A stretch of DNA of 64,000 bases from Flavobacterium erciyesense (GCF_018069925.1 NZ_JAGPXB010000004.1:62001-126000), one strand, 5' to 3'. Shown: positions 1 to 9,733, counted from the first letter of the stretch. Notes: a model not told the origin generated them from the sequence alone. Numbers and translations: made by a program.

Positions 1-18
1 TAGGGATATCAATAATTT

Positions 19-1116
19 CTATTTGCATGAATGGGAATTTAAGTTTAAAAAATGGAGCCATTGCTGACCAATGTGTTCCAGCTCAAAATGAGTTATGGTG
101 CCTGCTGCGTTGCGCTTGCATTTTTGGTACAAATTAGTATCCTCGATCATTCTATTTATGGCTTGCGTTAGCGCTTGCTGATCCTGATTAGGCACTAATA
201 AACCATTTATTTCATGGTCAATAATTTCGTTCGGACCAGCAAAACAATCAAACGAAACTACGGGAGTGCCAACTGCAAGACTTTCAATTAATACATTTGA
301 AAGTCCTTCATACTGACTGCTAACCACTGTAAAAAGTGCCTTTTTAAGGTACTTAAAAGGATTTTTTTGCTGCCCTGCAAAAACTACTGAATCTTGCACA
401 CCGCAATTTAGTGCGACTTTTTTCCACTCCGCTTCTAAAGCTCCAGATCCGATTAACATTAATTGTACGCCTTGCTGTGGCAATATCGATTCGGCGAAAG
501 CCTGAATTAAAACATCAAATTGTTTCACTCGTTCGTTCATTCGCCCCACTGCTACAATATACGGATTTTTGATTTCAACTTCGGCGGCAGCCAATTCCTG
601 AATTTGCTTAAAAGGAATTGGATTGTAAATAGAAGTTACCTTTTTCTTGTAACGGGTTGCCACTGCAGATGCAACCGCTTTGCTAACGGCTACCCAACGA
701 TGCTTTTTATAGATAAGTCGCGCTAAAAAACGACTTTCAGGAATATAATTCGTGTATAAACTACTGTGAATGGTATAAACAGCAGGTTTTTTATATACCC
801 AATGCGCCATCAAGCATTCATTAAAAAAATTTACACGATACCTAAAATCGATAATGATATCAAAATTATGCTCGGCTAAATAGGTTTTTATCTTTTTTAA
901 ACGCTTTAGTTTATCAAGGGTTAATTCGACTTTTTGCTTGCCAAGATTATATAATTCTCCAGCATATTCATAAGAGGTGTCATCAACAAAAATAATGTGG
1001 TGTACATTTATGCCTTTACTTTCAAAAAAAATAGACAAAAGTGCCTGCACTCTCTCAGCACCGCCTCCACCAAGAGAATCGCCCACCAATGCTATTTTAG
1101 TTTTACCAGTACTCAT
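19..1116 (-). CDS. Glycosyltransferase family 4 (GT-B fold)
   Basis: Probable GT4 enzyme that transfers an activated sugar to a glycan or lipid acceptor at the inner face of the cytoplasmic membrane. Starting at the ATG at 1116 the protein has 365 aa. The N-terminal half has the Gly-rich GGGAERV loop at about residues 17-23 that is common in GT4 proteins. The C-terminal half has the donor-binding EGLSNVLIES motif (E-x7-E, first Glu near 270) followed by GTPVVS. An in-frame ATG at 1164 would add 16 residues, but those would abut the start of the divergent neighbour and do not resemble the family, so the inner start is chosen. A divergent GT2 gene begins 48 bp away, which suggests a small glycan locus continuing outside the window. 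Sugar and acceptor cannot be told from sequence. Confidence 0.85.
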   Translation of the reverse strand: MSTGKTKIALVGDSLGGGGAERVQALLSIFFESKGINVHHIIFVDDTSYEYAGELYNLGKQKVELTLDKLKRLKKIKTYLAEHNFDIIIDFRYRVNFFNECLMAHWVYKKPAVYTIHSSLYTNYIPESRFLARLIYKKHRWVAVSKAVASAVATRYKKKVTSIYNPIPFKQIQELAAAEVEIKNPYIVAVGRMNERVKQFDVLIQAFAESILPQQGVQLMLIGSGALEAEWKKVALNCGVQDSVVFAGQQKNPFKYLKKALFTVVSSQYEGLSNVLIESLAVGTPVVSFDCFAGPNEIIDHEINGLLVPNQDQQALTQAINRMIEDTNLYQKCKRNAAGTITHFELEHIGQQWLHFLNLNSHSCK

Positions 1117-1164
1117 GCAATAAATTACTATTTTAGCACCAAATATAAACACTTTGCCGTACAA

Positions 1165-2082
1165 ATGAATGACAAACCGCTAGTTTCCATAATATGTCTT
1201 TGCTACAATCATGGCCAATATGTGCAAGAAGCATTGCAGTCGGTAAAAAATCAAAGCTACACTAATATTGAACTTATTATAGTAGATGATTGCAGTACTG
1301 ATGACTCTGTGGAAGCGATTGCGGACTGGTTGAAAAAAAATCCTGAAATTGTTTTTATAAAAAATGAACACAATTTAGGAAACACCCAATCATTCAACAA
1401 AGCATTTGCAAAAAGCAACGGAAGTTATATTATTGACTTAGCAGCTGATGATGCATTGGTTGACAACTGTGTAGAGCTGCAATTAGAAGCTTTTGCAAAA
1501 AGTCAATTTTCAAATGTTGGAATTGTTTATGGTAATGCAGAATTAGTTTTTGAAGACGACACTCATTTTTGTTACTTTTTTGAGGTTGACGAAAACAAAA
1601 GAAGAATAAAACCACAGGCTGTAGGCGATATATATTTGAGTCTGCTGCGACTTGAAAATAATGTCTGTTCTGTTTCGGCCATGGCAAGAAGAGAAGTTTA
1701 CGATCGTTTTCAGGGATTTAATGAAAATTTACAATTTGAAGATTATGATTTTTGGATTAAAACAGCGCGTTTCTATCAATTTGATTTTATTGACAGTATT
1801 TTGGTCAAAAAGAGAGAACTCCGTAATTCCTTAAGCTCGCGCCGCTTTAAACGTTTGAACAAAAAAACAAGATTATACAACCGCAGCACCTACCAAGTTG
1901 TGCGTAATGCATTGCAGCTCAATACCTCCAAGGAAGAAAACCAAGCCGTATTGAAAATGATACATTTTGAAATGCAAATAGCGTTGCGGACTATTGATCC
2001 TTTCTTATTGCTCAAATACTTGAAACTGCATTTAACAATTAACTTTTCATTACTATTCAATAAGGATTTTGTCCGCTTGTAG
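1165..2082 (+). CDS. Glycosyltransferase family 2 (GT-A fold)
   Basis: Family 2 glycosyltransferase of 305 aa, cytoplasmic, with no membrane segment. The N-terminus has the classical VSIICLCYNHG strand and loop, followed by IVDDCSTDDS for nucleotide binding and an AADDA acidic pair in the position of the DXD metal motif. The C-terminal part is basic and less conserved. The reading frame stays open upstream to 997, but that extension covers the divergent gene and lacks family similarity; the ATG at 1165 lies just before the conserved core. It pairs divergently with a GT4 gene, so both likely act on a surface polysaccharide or glycoprotein glycan. Acceptor unknown. Confidence 0.85.
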   Translation: MNDKPLVSIICLCYNHGQYVQEALQSVKNQSYTNIELIIVDDCSTDDSVEAIADWLKKNPEIVFIKNEHNLGNTQSFNKAFAKSNGSYIIDLAADDALVDNCVELQLEAFAKSQFSNVGIVYGNAELVFEDDTHFCYFFEVDENKRRIKPQAVGDIYLSLLRLENNVCSVSAMARREVYDRFQGFNENLQFEDYDFWIKTARFYQFDFIDSILVKKRELRNSLSSRRFKRLNKKTRLYNRSTYQVVRNALQLNTSKEENQAVLKMIHFEMQIALRTIDPFLLLKYLKLHLTINFSLLFNKDFVRL

Positions 2083-2160
2083 GTCACAAAATTAGGATAA
2101 GAGTAGTATAAATTAAGGATTCCTTCACAGTTGTTTTTTTCGGGTTTTGAAAGGCTTTAG

Positions 2161-2168
2161 TATCTTTG
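2161..2168 (+). promoter_or_regulatory. Candidate Bacteroidetes -7 box
   Basis: TATCTTTG matches the TAnnTTTG -7 consensus of Bacteroidetes sigma factor RpoD. It lies about 80 bp upstream of the 186-aa gene. No TTG was found at the ideal distance, so the call rests on the -7 box alone. Confidence 0.35.
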
Positions 2169-2247
2169 TTAAAGAAAAATTTTTCACTTAGAAATTCAGA
2201 CCCCTTAAAAAATAAAGGAGAGTTTCTGCCACCGAACCTTATAATTT

Positions 2248-2808
2248 ATGGAGAACGACACCTTTATTTTTTGCCTTGAAGCAGTTGCTGATATTGAAGA
2301 AGTTACTGCCACCGAAGTGGTACAGCACCTAGAACGATTGGCTTTTGACAAAGGAATCAGCAGCATACATACCACCTGCGATTCGATTGAAGGATTAGAG
2401 GAACGACTGCATAGTTTACTGTATGACGATCATAACTTCACCAATTATGAAATCATTTACTTGGTTATGCAAGGCGAAGCCAACACCATTTGTTTGAACA
2501 ATTATTTTTATACTTTAGAGGAAATTGCAGAATTATTCGAAGGAAAAATGAGAGGTAAAATCATTCATTTTGCTAGCACCAAAGCATTAGATTTAACTCC
2601 TGATGAATCGCAATACTTTTTAGACATTACTTGTGCCAAAGCCATATCTGGTTATGGTTCACCGCATGCAGCAGTAAGCAGCACCGCATTGGATCAACTG
2701 TTTTTTAGCTTGTTTGAGGCTGATGATTCGATATTTAATGTAGTTGAAGAATTGCATCAAAAGCAGTACGAATTATGTAAATTTCTGGATTTTAGGATGT
2801 ATTATTAA
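2248..2808 (+). CDS. Hypothetical protein, CHAT/caspase-like fold with lost catalytic residues
   Basis: A 186-aa cytoplasmic protein with no signal peptide or membrane segment. I do not know a characterised homologue. The order of motifs, YLVMQGE (71-77), a TLEEIAE helix (89-95), GKIIHFAST (103-111) and a later ISGYG (133-137), resembles the core of CHAT/caspase-like proteins, where the equivalent blocks are hydrophobic-HG, then HFGSC, then a SGY segment. If that alignment is right, the catalytic His is Gln75 and the catalytic Cys is Thr111, so the protein would be inactive. It stands alone with its own promoter-like box and a downstream hairpin. The fold assignment is inference by eye; a structure prediction would settle it. 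Confidence 0.6.
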   Translation: MENDTFIFCLEAVADIEEVTATEVVQHLERLAFDKGISSIHTTCDSIEGLEERLHSLLYDDHNFTNYEIIYLVMQGEANTICLNNYFYTLEEIAELFEGKMRGKIIHFASTKALDLTPDESQYFLDITCAKAISGYGSPHAAVSSTALDQLFFSLFEADDSIFNVVEELHQKQYELCKFLDFRMYY

Positions 2809-2826
2809 AACTAGACACACCTTTTT

Positions 2827-2860
2827 ACCAAATCTAAAATGAAAATTTTATTTGGTTTTT
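2827..2860 (+). terminator. Rho-independent terminator, 186-aa gene
   Basis: ACCAAA pairs with TTTGGT and an inner TAAAAT pairs with ATTTTA across a short A-rich loop, followed by a T run. It overlaps the last codons of the convergent TonB-plug gene. Confidence 0.5.
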
Positions 2861-3522
2861 ATTACGATAACTCCATTTGACCCTTGCGCTCCGTAAGCAG
2901 CCGCAGCAGCATCTTTAAGAACAGTTATTTCTTTTACATTATTTGGAGATAAATAATCTAAACTTGTAATAATCATTCCATCTACCACAAATAAAGGTTC
3001 TGCCGTATTACGAATGGAGCTAACCCCTCGAATAGAAATTTTATTGTTCCTAGACACTACAACAGACGAAACACGACCTCGTAACAAGTCATAAATATTA
3101 GTAAATACGCCTTGGTATTTTTGATTTTGCTCGTTCACGTTTTTAGTAGCGTTTATTTTATATTCATTATCAACGGTAGAATAAATCAAAGGCAACTGCT
3201 CCCCTTTTTGTAACCGAATTTTATTATTTTTTTGCGACTCTAAATATTTAAAACTCATACGATCCTCGTTATTATATTTTGAAGATAACAGGCCGTATGC
3301 TTTACTGTAAACATTAATAAAACTTACTTTTTGCGGCAGCAGCAATTCAAACTCACCTTCGCTGTTTGTCGCGCAATTCACATCAAGCGAGTCAACATAA
3401 ATTCGAGCCTCAACAATGGGTCTATTTTTAAAATCAGTAACCTTACCCGTTAACTTTTTTTGGGCTTGACCAAAAAAGCAAGCAAGTAAAAAAACAACAA
3501 CATAGCAGGTTTTCGTTTTCAT
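2848..3522 (-). CDS. Stand-alone TonB-receptor plug domain protein
   Basis: A 224-aa exported protein. A signal peptide (about 1-20, ending in GQAQ) precedes a carboxypeptidase-regulatory-like beta-sandwich (about 22-95, beginning with the LTGKVTD motif). The last third is a TonB-dependent receptor plug, with SIRGVSS, PLFVVDG and a C-terminal GSNGVIVIKTK block. In SusC-type receptors this block marks the end of the plug and is followed by a barrel of about 800 residues; here a stop codon follows at once. The short form is clean and shows no frameshift remnants downstream, so it appears to be a genuine plug-only protein and not a recent truncation. Location is probably periplasmic or outer-membrane associated. 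Its role is unknown. It is convergent with the 186-aa gene and divergent from the giant protease gene. Confidence 0.8.
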   Translation of the reverse strand: MKTKTCYVVVFLLACFFGQAQKKLTGKVTDFKNRPIVEARIYVDSLDVNCATNSEGEFELLLPQKVSFINVYSKAYGLLSSKYNNEDRMSFKYLESQKNNKIRLQKGEQLPLIYSTVDNEYKINATKNVNEQNQKYQGVFTNIYDLLRGRVSSVVVSRNNKISIRGVSSIRNTAEPLFVVDGMIITSLDYLSPNNVKEITVLKDAAAAAYGAQGSNGVIVIKTK

Positions 3523-3715
3523 AAGAATAATTTATTAGATAAAGATACATAGAAAGTAACTATAAATAAAATGATTAGCAACTGAATGCAAACCAATTTA
3601 TCAAAAAATACGTAGGTAAATTAACTCTTATTTTCGTTTCACTAAAAGCTGTTGATAACTATTATTAACAAAAAAGATTAATTTTAAAGAAAAATTAACA
3701 ATTCAACGAAAACGA

Positions 3716-3746
3716 TTGTAATTACTGATATTTTAACATATTTTTG
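3716..3746 (+). promoter_or_regulatory. Promoter of the giant metalloprotease gene
   Basis: A TTG at 3716-3718, a 20-bp spacer and TATTTTTG at 3739-3746 fit the Bacteroidetes -33/-7 promoter well. The ATG follows 20 bp downstream of the -7 box, giving a very short leader. Confidence 0.55.
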
Positions 3747-3766
3747 AGGTTCCAAATCCAATTTTT

Positions 3767-6700
3767 ATGAAGAAAAATTACTTCCTACTAACATTATTAG
3801 TATTGCTATTGCATCAGGTATCCTCGGCGCAGTCGATCAACAACTGGCAACTCAAAAGCAGCTCCGACAATTCAAGAGCAATTAACAACCCGGAGCGAAA
3901 AAACATCCCGTTAAAGTACAAAGTTTTTTCGCTAGATTTCAAAACTTTAAAATCAAACTTTAAATCTGCAGTAAAAAGAGACAATAATAATAGACTTGCC
4001 TCTGCGGTTATCCTCGATTTCCCACTAGCTAATGGAAAAGTGGAGAGTTTCTTGATTGAAAAAACAAGTGTACTTCACCCAGATTTAGAGGCTAAATTTC
4101 CGGAAATCCAATCATTTTACGGAGTGAGCCAAAAAAATCCTCTAAACCAAATTTATATCAGTATTTCTCCAGAAGGTTTTACCGGTTTAATTACCGGTGA
4201 GCGAACTATTTATATCGATCCGTTTTCTAAGAACAACCTAACAGACTATATTGTTTACGACCGCGCAGACTTTGAAAGAAGCCCAACGGACTCTTTCGTT
4301 TGTAATACAGATATGGATGCTCAAGAATCAGTAAAAACAAATGAAAGCAATCAAAAAACAACAAATCTCAAAGATTCTAAAATGAGAACGTACCGCATTG
4401 CTATTGCCTGTACCTCTGAGTATACCGAATACTATGGGAACACCATTGCAGGTGCGGTTGCAGGGATAAATGCAACAATGGTGCGCGTAAACAGCGTTTA
4501 CAGACGTGATTTAGCAGTACAATTTCAAGTAGTTGCATCAAATAATAGGTTGATTTACAGAAATGGAGTAAACTCTGACGCCACACCTGCTGCAGATCCT
4601 TACGATAATTATGACGGAAGCCAAATGTTAAGCGTAAATACGGCTAACATCACAGGATTAATTGGTGTGAATAGTTATGATATTGGACATGTATTTAGCA
4701 CTGGTGGCGGCGGTATCGCGGGTATTGAACCATGCGAACCAAGCACAAAAGGAAAAGGGGTGACAGGCATTGTAACACCTCAATATGACCCTTTCGATAT
4801 TGACTACGTATGCCACGAAATAGGTCACCAATTTGGTGCAGGGCACACTCAAAATAATGCATGCCAGTTTTCAGCTGCCTCAGGTTTAGAGCCAGGTAGT
4901 GGATCAACAATTATGGGTTATGCAGGTATTTGTCCACCAAATATTCAAAACAACAGCGATGCTTACTTCCACGCCATTAGTATATCGCAAATGACTACTA
5001 CCATCAATCGCAATACATGCGAAGCAGAAGCTACAATAGCAAACACTGCCCCTACTGTTACAACAACTACATCATACAGTATTCCTTTGTCAACACCTTT
5101 TACATTAACCGCAGTAGGCGCTGACAGCAATGGTGATGCTTTAACTTACACTTGGGAACAAATGAATGGTACAGCAGCTGGCGTAACAGGAACCCCTCAA
5201 GCCAATAGAACAACAGGACCAAACTTTAGGTCGTTTATGCCTTCCTCTTCACCTTCACGCACTTTTCCAAACATGCAATCTCTAATTGATAACGTTGCTC
5301 CAACATGGGAGGTTTTACCAAGTGTAGCTCGAACGATTAATTTTAGAGTTACTGTACGAGATAACAATGCAGCGGGAGGACAAACAAACCAAGCCAATAC
5401 TGCAATAACAATTGGGAATGTAGGGCCATTTGCCGTTACAGCACCAAACACAGCCCAAACTTGGTACGTGGGCGAAAGCAAAACTGTAACTTGGAACATG
5501 ACTGGTACCAATACAGCTACTTATGCTACCAACGTGAACATTAAACTTTCTACCGATGGAGGATTAACCTATCCTATTACATTAGCAGCAAATACTCCTA
5601 ATGATGGTTCACAAGCTATAACTGTACCTTCTAATATTGGAACAACGAATCGTATATTAATTGAAGCGGTTGGAAATATCTTTTTTGATATTTCAAATGT
5701 TAACTTTGAAATAAAATCGAACAAATTTGATTTAACTACGGCAAACGCTACAGCTTCAGTATGTAAACCAAATAATGCTACTTACACTGCTACATTCACT
5801 CCTGCACCAGGGTTCTCAGAGACCGTTACATTTTCAGCCGTAGGATTACCTGCTGGAGCATCTGCAACATTCTCTCCAACCACAAGAACAACAGCAGGCA
5901 ATTTGGGAATTACCATTTCAGGCATTACAAATTTAGCAATAGGAACTTACAATTTTACAGTTAGAGGTACATCGACCACTGCAGCTATCGATTTGCCTTT
6001 AACTTTGCGTGTATTTGATGCTACTATTAGTAATGTAACTTTGAATAGTCCAAGTAATGGCGCACAAAACCAAGCTACTTCAGTGCTTTTACAATGGAGT
6101 AATTTAGCTAATGCTTCTTCATATTTGGTACAAATTTCAGATAGTCCAACTTTTGCAAGCATTCGCGAAACAGCAACAGTAACGACAAACACCTATCAAA
6201 CAACCAGTTTGATTTCAGGTACAATTAACTACTGGAGAGTTCAACCAATTAACGCCTGTAACCCTGGAAACTTCTCTGATAGTTTTGTATTTCAAATTGC
6301 TAGTGATTTTTGCAACACTTACTCAAATGTAACTTTTTCTCCGAATGCTACATGGGAAACAGGCACGACAAATGCAGTGCAAGCAGTTATTAATATTGCT
6401 GACAACATCAACATTACCAAAGCTAGTTTTTATATGAAAGCTACTCACGCGGCTTTGAATGACATCAAAATGCAGTTTAGTGGACCAACTGGTGTATTTG
6501 TAGAAGTTTACAATAGAGATTGTGTAGGAGCTAATTTTGACGTAACCTTTGATGACAACGGAACTCCATTAACTTGCGGGAATGTTGACAATACAACAAA
6601 TGCAGGACTAGAGGGCATACAGCAGGCAAGTCAACCCTTGTCAAAATTTAATGGAACAAGTTCTTTAGGAAAGTGGACATTATTAGCAACTGACAGAGGT

Positions 6701-9094
6701 CCTAATGCTTCTGGTGGTACCTTTAGCAATTTTTCAATAACTATTTGTGGTAAATTACAAGTGGTAAACAATATTACAATTGCATACACTACTCCTAACG
6801 TGCTTACAGGAAGTAACATAACAATTGGCCAAAGCACTTTATTGGCAAGCCAGCCTACAGCTAATCCAATACAATTAATTTACAATGTGACTACATTACC
6901 TACTAATGGAATTTTAAGATTAAATGGAAATGTCTTGGCCGTGGGTAGTACTTTTACACAATTGGATATCAACAACAATTTAATAACTTACACGCACAAC
7001 GGAGCGAACTTAGCACCTGATAATTTTACATATACCATTACTGGAATTAATAACGCTTATTCAGGTGGTAATACAGCTACATTGAATATTTGCTCTCCAA
7101 TTACACCAACTTTTTCAGCTGTTGGGCCCGTTTGTTCAGGTAGTACAATCCCTGCATTACCAACAACATCTTTAAATGGTATAACGGGAACATGGTCACC
7201 TGCCCTAAACAATACTGCTACAACGACTTATACATTTACACCAAATGCGGGACAATGTGGTACTACAACCACATTAGCAATTACTGTTGATCCTGTATCA
7301 GTTGGCGGAACAGTTGATGGTGGAACTACAATTTGTTCTAATTCAAATAGTGGCCTATTGACTTTAACAGGTTTTACCGGGAACATTATAAATTGGGAAA
7401 GTGCCATAAGCCCTTTCACTGCATGGACAACTATTGCCAATACAACAAACACCTATACCTCAGGATCGTTAACTGAAACAACTCGTTTTAGAGCTGTAGT
7501 TAAAAATGGTTCATGTAATGCTACACCTTCTGCCGCAACAACAGTAACCATCGAGAGTACTACCTGGAATGGTTCTGCATGGTCTAACGGATTACCAGTT
7601 GCAACAAAAGGAGTAATTATTTCGGGTAACTTTACTGCAAATGCAAATCTAACTGCTTGTAGTTTAACTGTAAACAACAACGCCGTTGTTACAGTACCAA
7701 GTGGATTTAACTTTACAGTTGCAAACGATATCACTGTAGCTGCAGGATCATCATTAACATTTGAAAACAATACTAATTTATTACAAACTAAAACTACCAA
7801 TAGCAACAGCGGATCTATAATTGTAAAACGTAGAACGTCGCCACTGATGTTATTAGATTATGTATTATGGTCTTCGCCGGTTGCAGGACAACAACTACAA
7901 GCATTTTCGCCGGCAACATTGAGTAATCGTTTTTATACGTACAACTCTGCTACTGATTTGTACAGCGCAATGGCTGCAACCTCTAATTTCACTTTAGCAA
8001 AAGGATTTTTAATTCGCTTACCAAATAATCATCCCACTACGCCAACTGTTTGGGAAGGTAGATTTCAAGGAGTTCCAAATAACGGCACATACAATATTGC
8101 TACAACTGCTAATAAATTTAACGGCGTAGGAAATCCTTATCCATCTACTATCAGTGCAAATACTTTTATAAGTACCAATAACATTACAGAGCCACTATAT
8201 TTTTGGAGAAAAACCAACAATACAACTTCAACGTCCTACGCAACCTACACTACCGCAGGAGGTACTGCAAATGCAGGTGGAGGTAGTAGCATAGTGCCAA
8301 ATGGTTTCATTCAAGTAGGTCAAGGTTTTATTGTGAAGCCAACTACAGCCTCAGTAACTTTTAACAATACAATGCGTGTTGCGAACAACGATAACCAATT
8401 TTTAAGAACAGGAGAATCAGATATGCACCGCATTTGGCTTAATTTAAGTAAAGATTCTGAGCCTGCGAACCAAATGATGATTGCCTATATGCCAAAAGCT
8501 ACAGCTGGAATTGATGCTACAATTGATGGTAGATACATCAATGACAATGCTATTGCATTAAACTCTTTGATTGACAATGAAGAATTTGTTATCCAAGGAA
8601 GAAGTTTACCTTTTGAAAATACCGATGCAGTACCGTTAACTTTCAAAACTAATTCAGCTGGAAACTTTACAATTGGAATTGATCATGTTGATGGATTGTT
8701 TTCTGGAGAGCAAAACATTTTCATTAAAGACAAGCAAACCGCAATAGAGCATGATCTAAAAAAATCTGATTATAAATTTACTTCAACGTCAGGAACATTT
8801 AACGACCGCTTTGCCATAGTTTACAAAACAGATACTACACTTGGACTTCCTTCTAACTTTGATGAAAACAATGTAATTGTCTACAATCAAAACGGAATAA
8901 TTCATCTAAATAGCGGAAAAACTACTATGAAAATGGTACGTATTTACGATATCCGAGGACGCTTATTATTTGAAAAAGATAACCTAAATAGTAACTCGGC
9001 TAGCCTGACTAACTTTACTGATGCCAATCAAACGCTGATTGTTAAAATTATTTCAAATAACAACGAAACAGTAAACAAAAAAATAATTTACTAA
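3767..9094 (+). CDS. Secreted reprolysin-like zinc metalloprotease with P domain and T9SS tail
   Basis: A 1775-aa exported protease. A signal peptide (about 1-22, ending SSAQ) and a propeptide of roughly 180 aa precede the catalytic domain, which starts near residue 206. Zinc ligands are in HEIGHQFGAGH (350-360) and the Met-turn is at M383 in TIMGYAG, the signature of metzincin (M12-type) proteases. Ig/fibronectin-like modules follow, then a proprotein-convertase P domain (about 849-995, ending FSITICG). The last 220 residues match the Flavobacterium type C T9SS sorting region: RIWLNL near the start, IQGRSLPF, a GTFNDRFA block, and a final VRIYDIRGRLLF and VNKKIIY tail. The protein is expected to cross the outer membrane through T9SS and be released or attached. 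Probable role is extracellular protein degradation. It has its own promoter. Confidence 0.88.
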   Translation: MKKNYFLLTLLVLLLHQVSSAQSINNWQLKSSSDNSRAINNPERKNIPLKYKVFSLDFKTLKSNFKSAVKRDNNNRLASAVILDFPLANGKVESFLIEKTSVLHPDLEAKFPEIQSFYGVSQKNPLNQIYISISPEGFTGLITGERTIYIDPFSKNNLTDYIVYDRADFERSPTDSFVCNTDMDAQESVKTNESNQKTTNLKDSKMRTYRIAIACTSEYTEYYGNTIAGAVAGINATMVRVNSVYRRDLAVQFQVVASNNRLIYRNGVNSDATPAADPYDNYDGSQMLSVNTANITGLIGVNSYDIGHVFSTGGGGIAGIEPCEPSTKGKGVTGIVTPQYDPFDIDYVCHEIGHQFGAGHTQNNACQFSAASGLEPGSGSTIMGYAGICPPNIQNNSDAYFHAISISQMTTTINRNTCEAEATIANTAPTVTTTTSYSIPLSTPFTLTAVGADSNGDALTYTWEQMNGTAAGVTGTPQANRTTGPNFRSFMPSSSPSRTFPNMQSLIDNVAPTWEVLPSVARTINFRVTVRDNNAAGGQTNQANTAITIGNVGPFAVTAPNTAQTWYVGESKTVTWNMTGTNTATYATNVNIKLSTDGGLTYPITLAANTPNDGSQAITVPSNIGTTNRILIEAVGNIFFDISNVNFEIKSNKFDLTTANATASVCKPNNATYTATFTPAPGFSETVTFSAVGLPAGASATFSPTTRTTAGNLGITISGITNLAIGTYNFTVRGTSTTAAIDLPLTLRVFDATISNVTLNSPSNGAQNQATSVLLQWSNLANASSYLVQISDSPTFASIRETATVTTNTYQTTSLISGTINYWRVQPINACNPGNFSDSFVFQIASDFCNTYSNVTFSPNATWETGTTNAVQAVINIADNINITKASFYMKATHAALNDIKMQFSGPTGVFVEVYNRDCVGANFDVTFDDNGTPLTCGNVDNTTNAGLEGIQQASQPLSKFNGTSSLGKWTLLATDRGPNASGGTFSNFSITICGKLQVVNNITIAYTTPNVLTGSNITIGQSTLLASQPTANPIQLIYNVTTLPTNGILRLNGNVLAVGSTFTQLDINNNLITYTHNGANLAPDNFTYTITGINNAYSGGNTATLNICSPITPTFSAVGPVCSGSTIPALPTTSLNGITGTWSPALNNTATTTYTFTPNAGQCGTTTTLAITVDPVSVGGTVDGGTTICSNSNSGLLTLTGFTGNIINWESAISPFTAWTTIANTTNTYTSGSLTETTRFRAVVKNGSCNATPSAATTVTIESTTWNGSAWSNGLPVATKGVIISGNFTANANLTACSLTVNNNAVVTVPSGFNFTVANDITVAAGSSLTFENNTNLLQTKTTNSNSGSIIVKRRTSPLMLLDYVLWSSPVAGQQLQAFSPATLSNRFYTYNSATDLYSAMAATSNFTLAKGFLIRLPNNHPTTPTVWEGRFQGVPNNGTYNIATTANKFNGVGNPYPSTISANTFISTNNITEPLYFWRKTNNTTSTSYATYTTAGGTANAGGGSSIVPNGFIQVGQGFIVKPTTASVTFNNTMRVANNDNQFLRTGESDMHRIWLNLSKDSEPANQMMIAYMPKATAGIDATIDGRYINDNAIALNSLIDNEEFVIQGRSLPFENTDAVPLTFKTNSAGNFTIGIDHVDGLFSGEQNIFIKDKQTAIEHDLKKSDYKFTSTSGTFNDRFAIVYKTDTTLGLPSNFDENNVIVYNQNGIIHLNSGKTTMKMVRIYDIRGRLLFEKDNLNSNSASLTNFTDANQTLIVKIISNNNETVNKKIIY

Positions 9095-9146
9095 TTGCAC
9101 TAATAAACCTGCTACTAGCAAGCAGGTTTAAAAAAAAACAAACAGA

Positions 9147-9368
9147 ATGAGATACAAATTATTTACTACCTATTGCACTATTTTTTTTCTTCTTAGTAGC
9201 ATGGTTATGTTTGCAGTACCTGGAGACGAAAGTGAAAATGGAGATTTAGAAGGACCTGAACCCACTGCAGCTCCAATTAATAGCAAATTATTTATATTGA
9301 TCATAGCCGGGATTTTGTATGCCTATTTTCATTTTAGTAAAAAAGAAAATCAAGCACACAGTAATTAG
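9147..9368 (+). CDS. Small exported membrane-tail protein (PID-CTERM-like)
   Basis: A 73-aa protein with an N-terminal signal segment (about 1-24), an acidic and proline-containing linker (GDESENGDLEGPEP), and then PINSKLF leading into one hydrophobic helix (about 47-61) and a short basic end. The layout of a Pro-Ile-Asp/Asn motif before a terminal helix and Lys-rich tail resembles the small PID-CTERM proteins I know from Flavobacteria, although here Asp is Asn. It begins 52 bp after the protease gene and is followed by a strong terminator, so it is probably co-transcribed with the protease. Function unknown. Confidence 0.7.
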   Translation: MRYKLFTTYCTIFFLLSSMVMFAVPGDESENGDLEGPEPTAAPINSKLFILIIAGILYAYFHFSKKENQAHSN

Positions 9369-9403
9369 AAAAATGAGAATGGCATAAATACAGAAATAAA
9401 AAG

Positions 9404-9445
9404 CTAGAATCTAAAGATAAATTATCTTGATTCTAGTTTTTTTTT
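9404..9445 (+). terminator. Rho-independent terminator
   Basis: CTAGAATC pairs with GATTCTAG, with further AAGATAA/TTATCTT pairing inside, and nine T residues follow. It ends the protease and small-protein transcript. Confidence 0.85.
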
Positions 9446-9688
9446 ATTCACGAACAATTTAAACTGAGTAAAAAATACTCGAATGCAGTATTGCAACCAA
9501 AGGTCAAGAAAAATAAGCAAACCGAAAAAATAAAATGACTAGCTACTCTAACACATCAGCAAGGAATAGCAACTATCAAACAAGAACCCAATATTAAAGC
9601 ATTAACAACATAAACACTACAAAAACTAACAGAAAAAACGTACTTAACCGATGAAAATTGCATTTTATCGATATAAAAATATTAACGA

Positions 9689-9717
9689 AACCCAAAAAAT
9701 AATATCTTTGTTGGGTT
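9689..9717 (+). promoter_or_regulatory. -7 box inside an inverted repeat, possible operator
   Basis: TATCTTTG (9703-9710) matches the Bacteroidetes -7 consensus. It is enclosed by AACCCAA (9689-9695) and TTGGGTT (9711-9717), which are perfect reverse complements. This could be a repressor or activator site for the 2101-aa gene. No clear TTG -33 box was found. Confidence 0.4.
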
Positions 9718-9733
9718 AAAATGCTTAAGAAAA

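Noticed and set aside
997..1164. N-terminal extension of the GT2 gene
   Set aside because: The extra residues are antisense to the divergent GT4 gene and have no family similarity.
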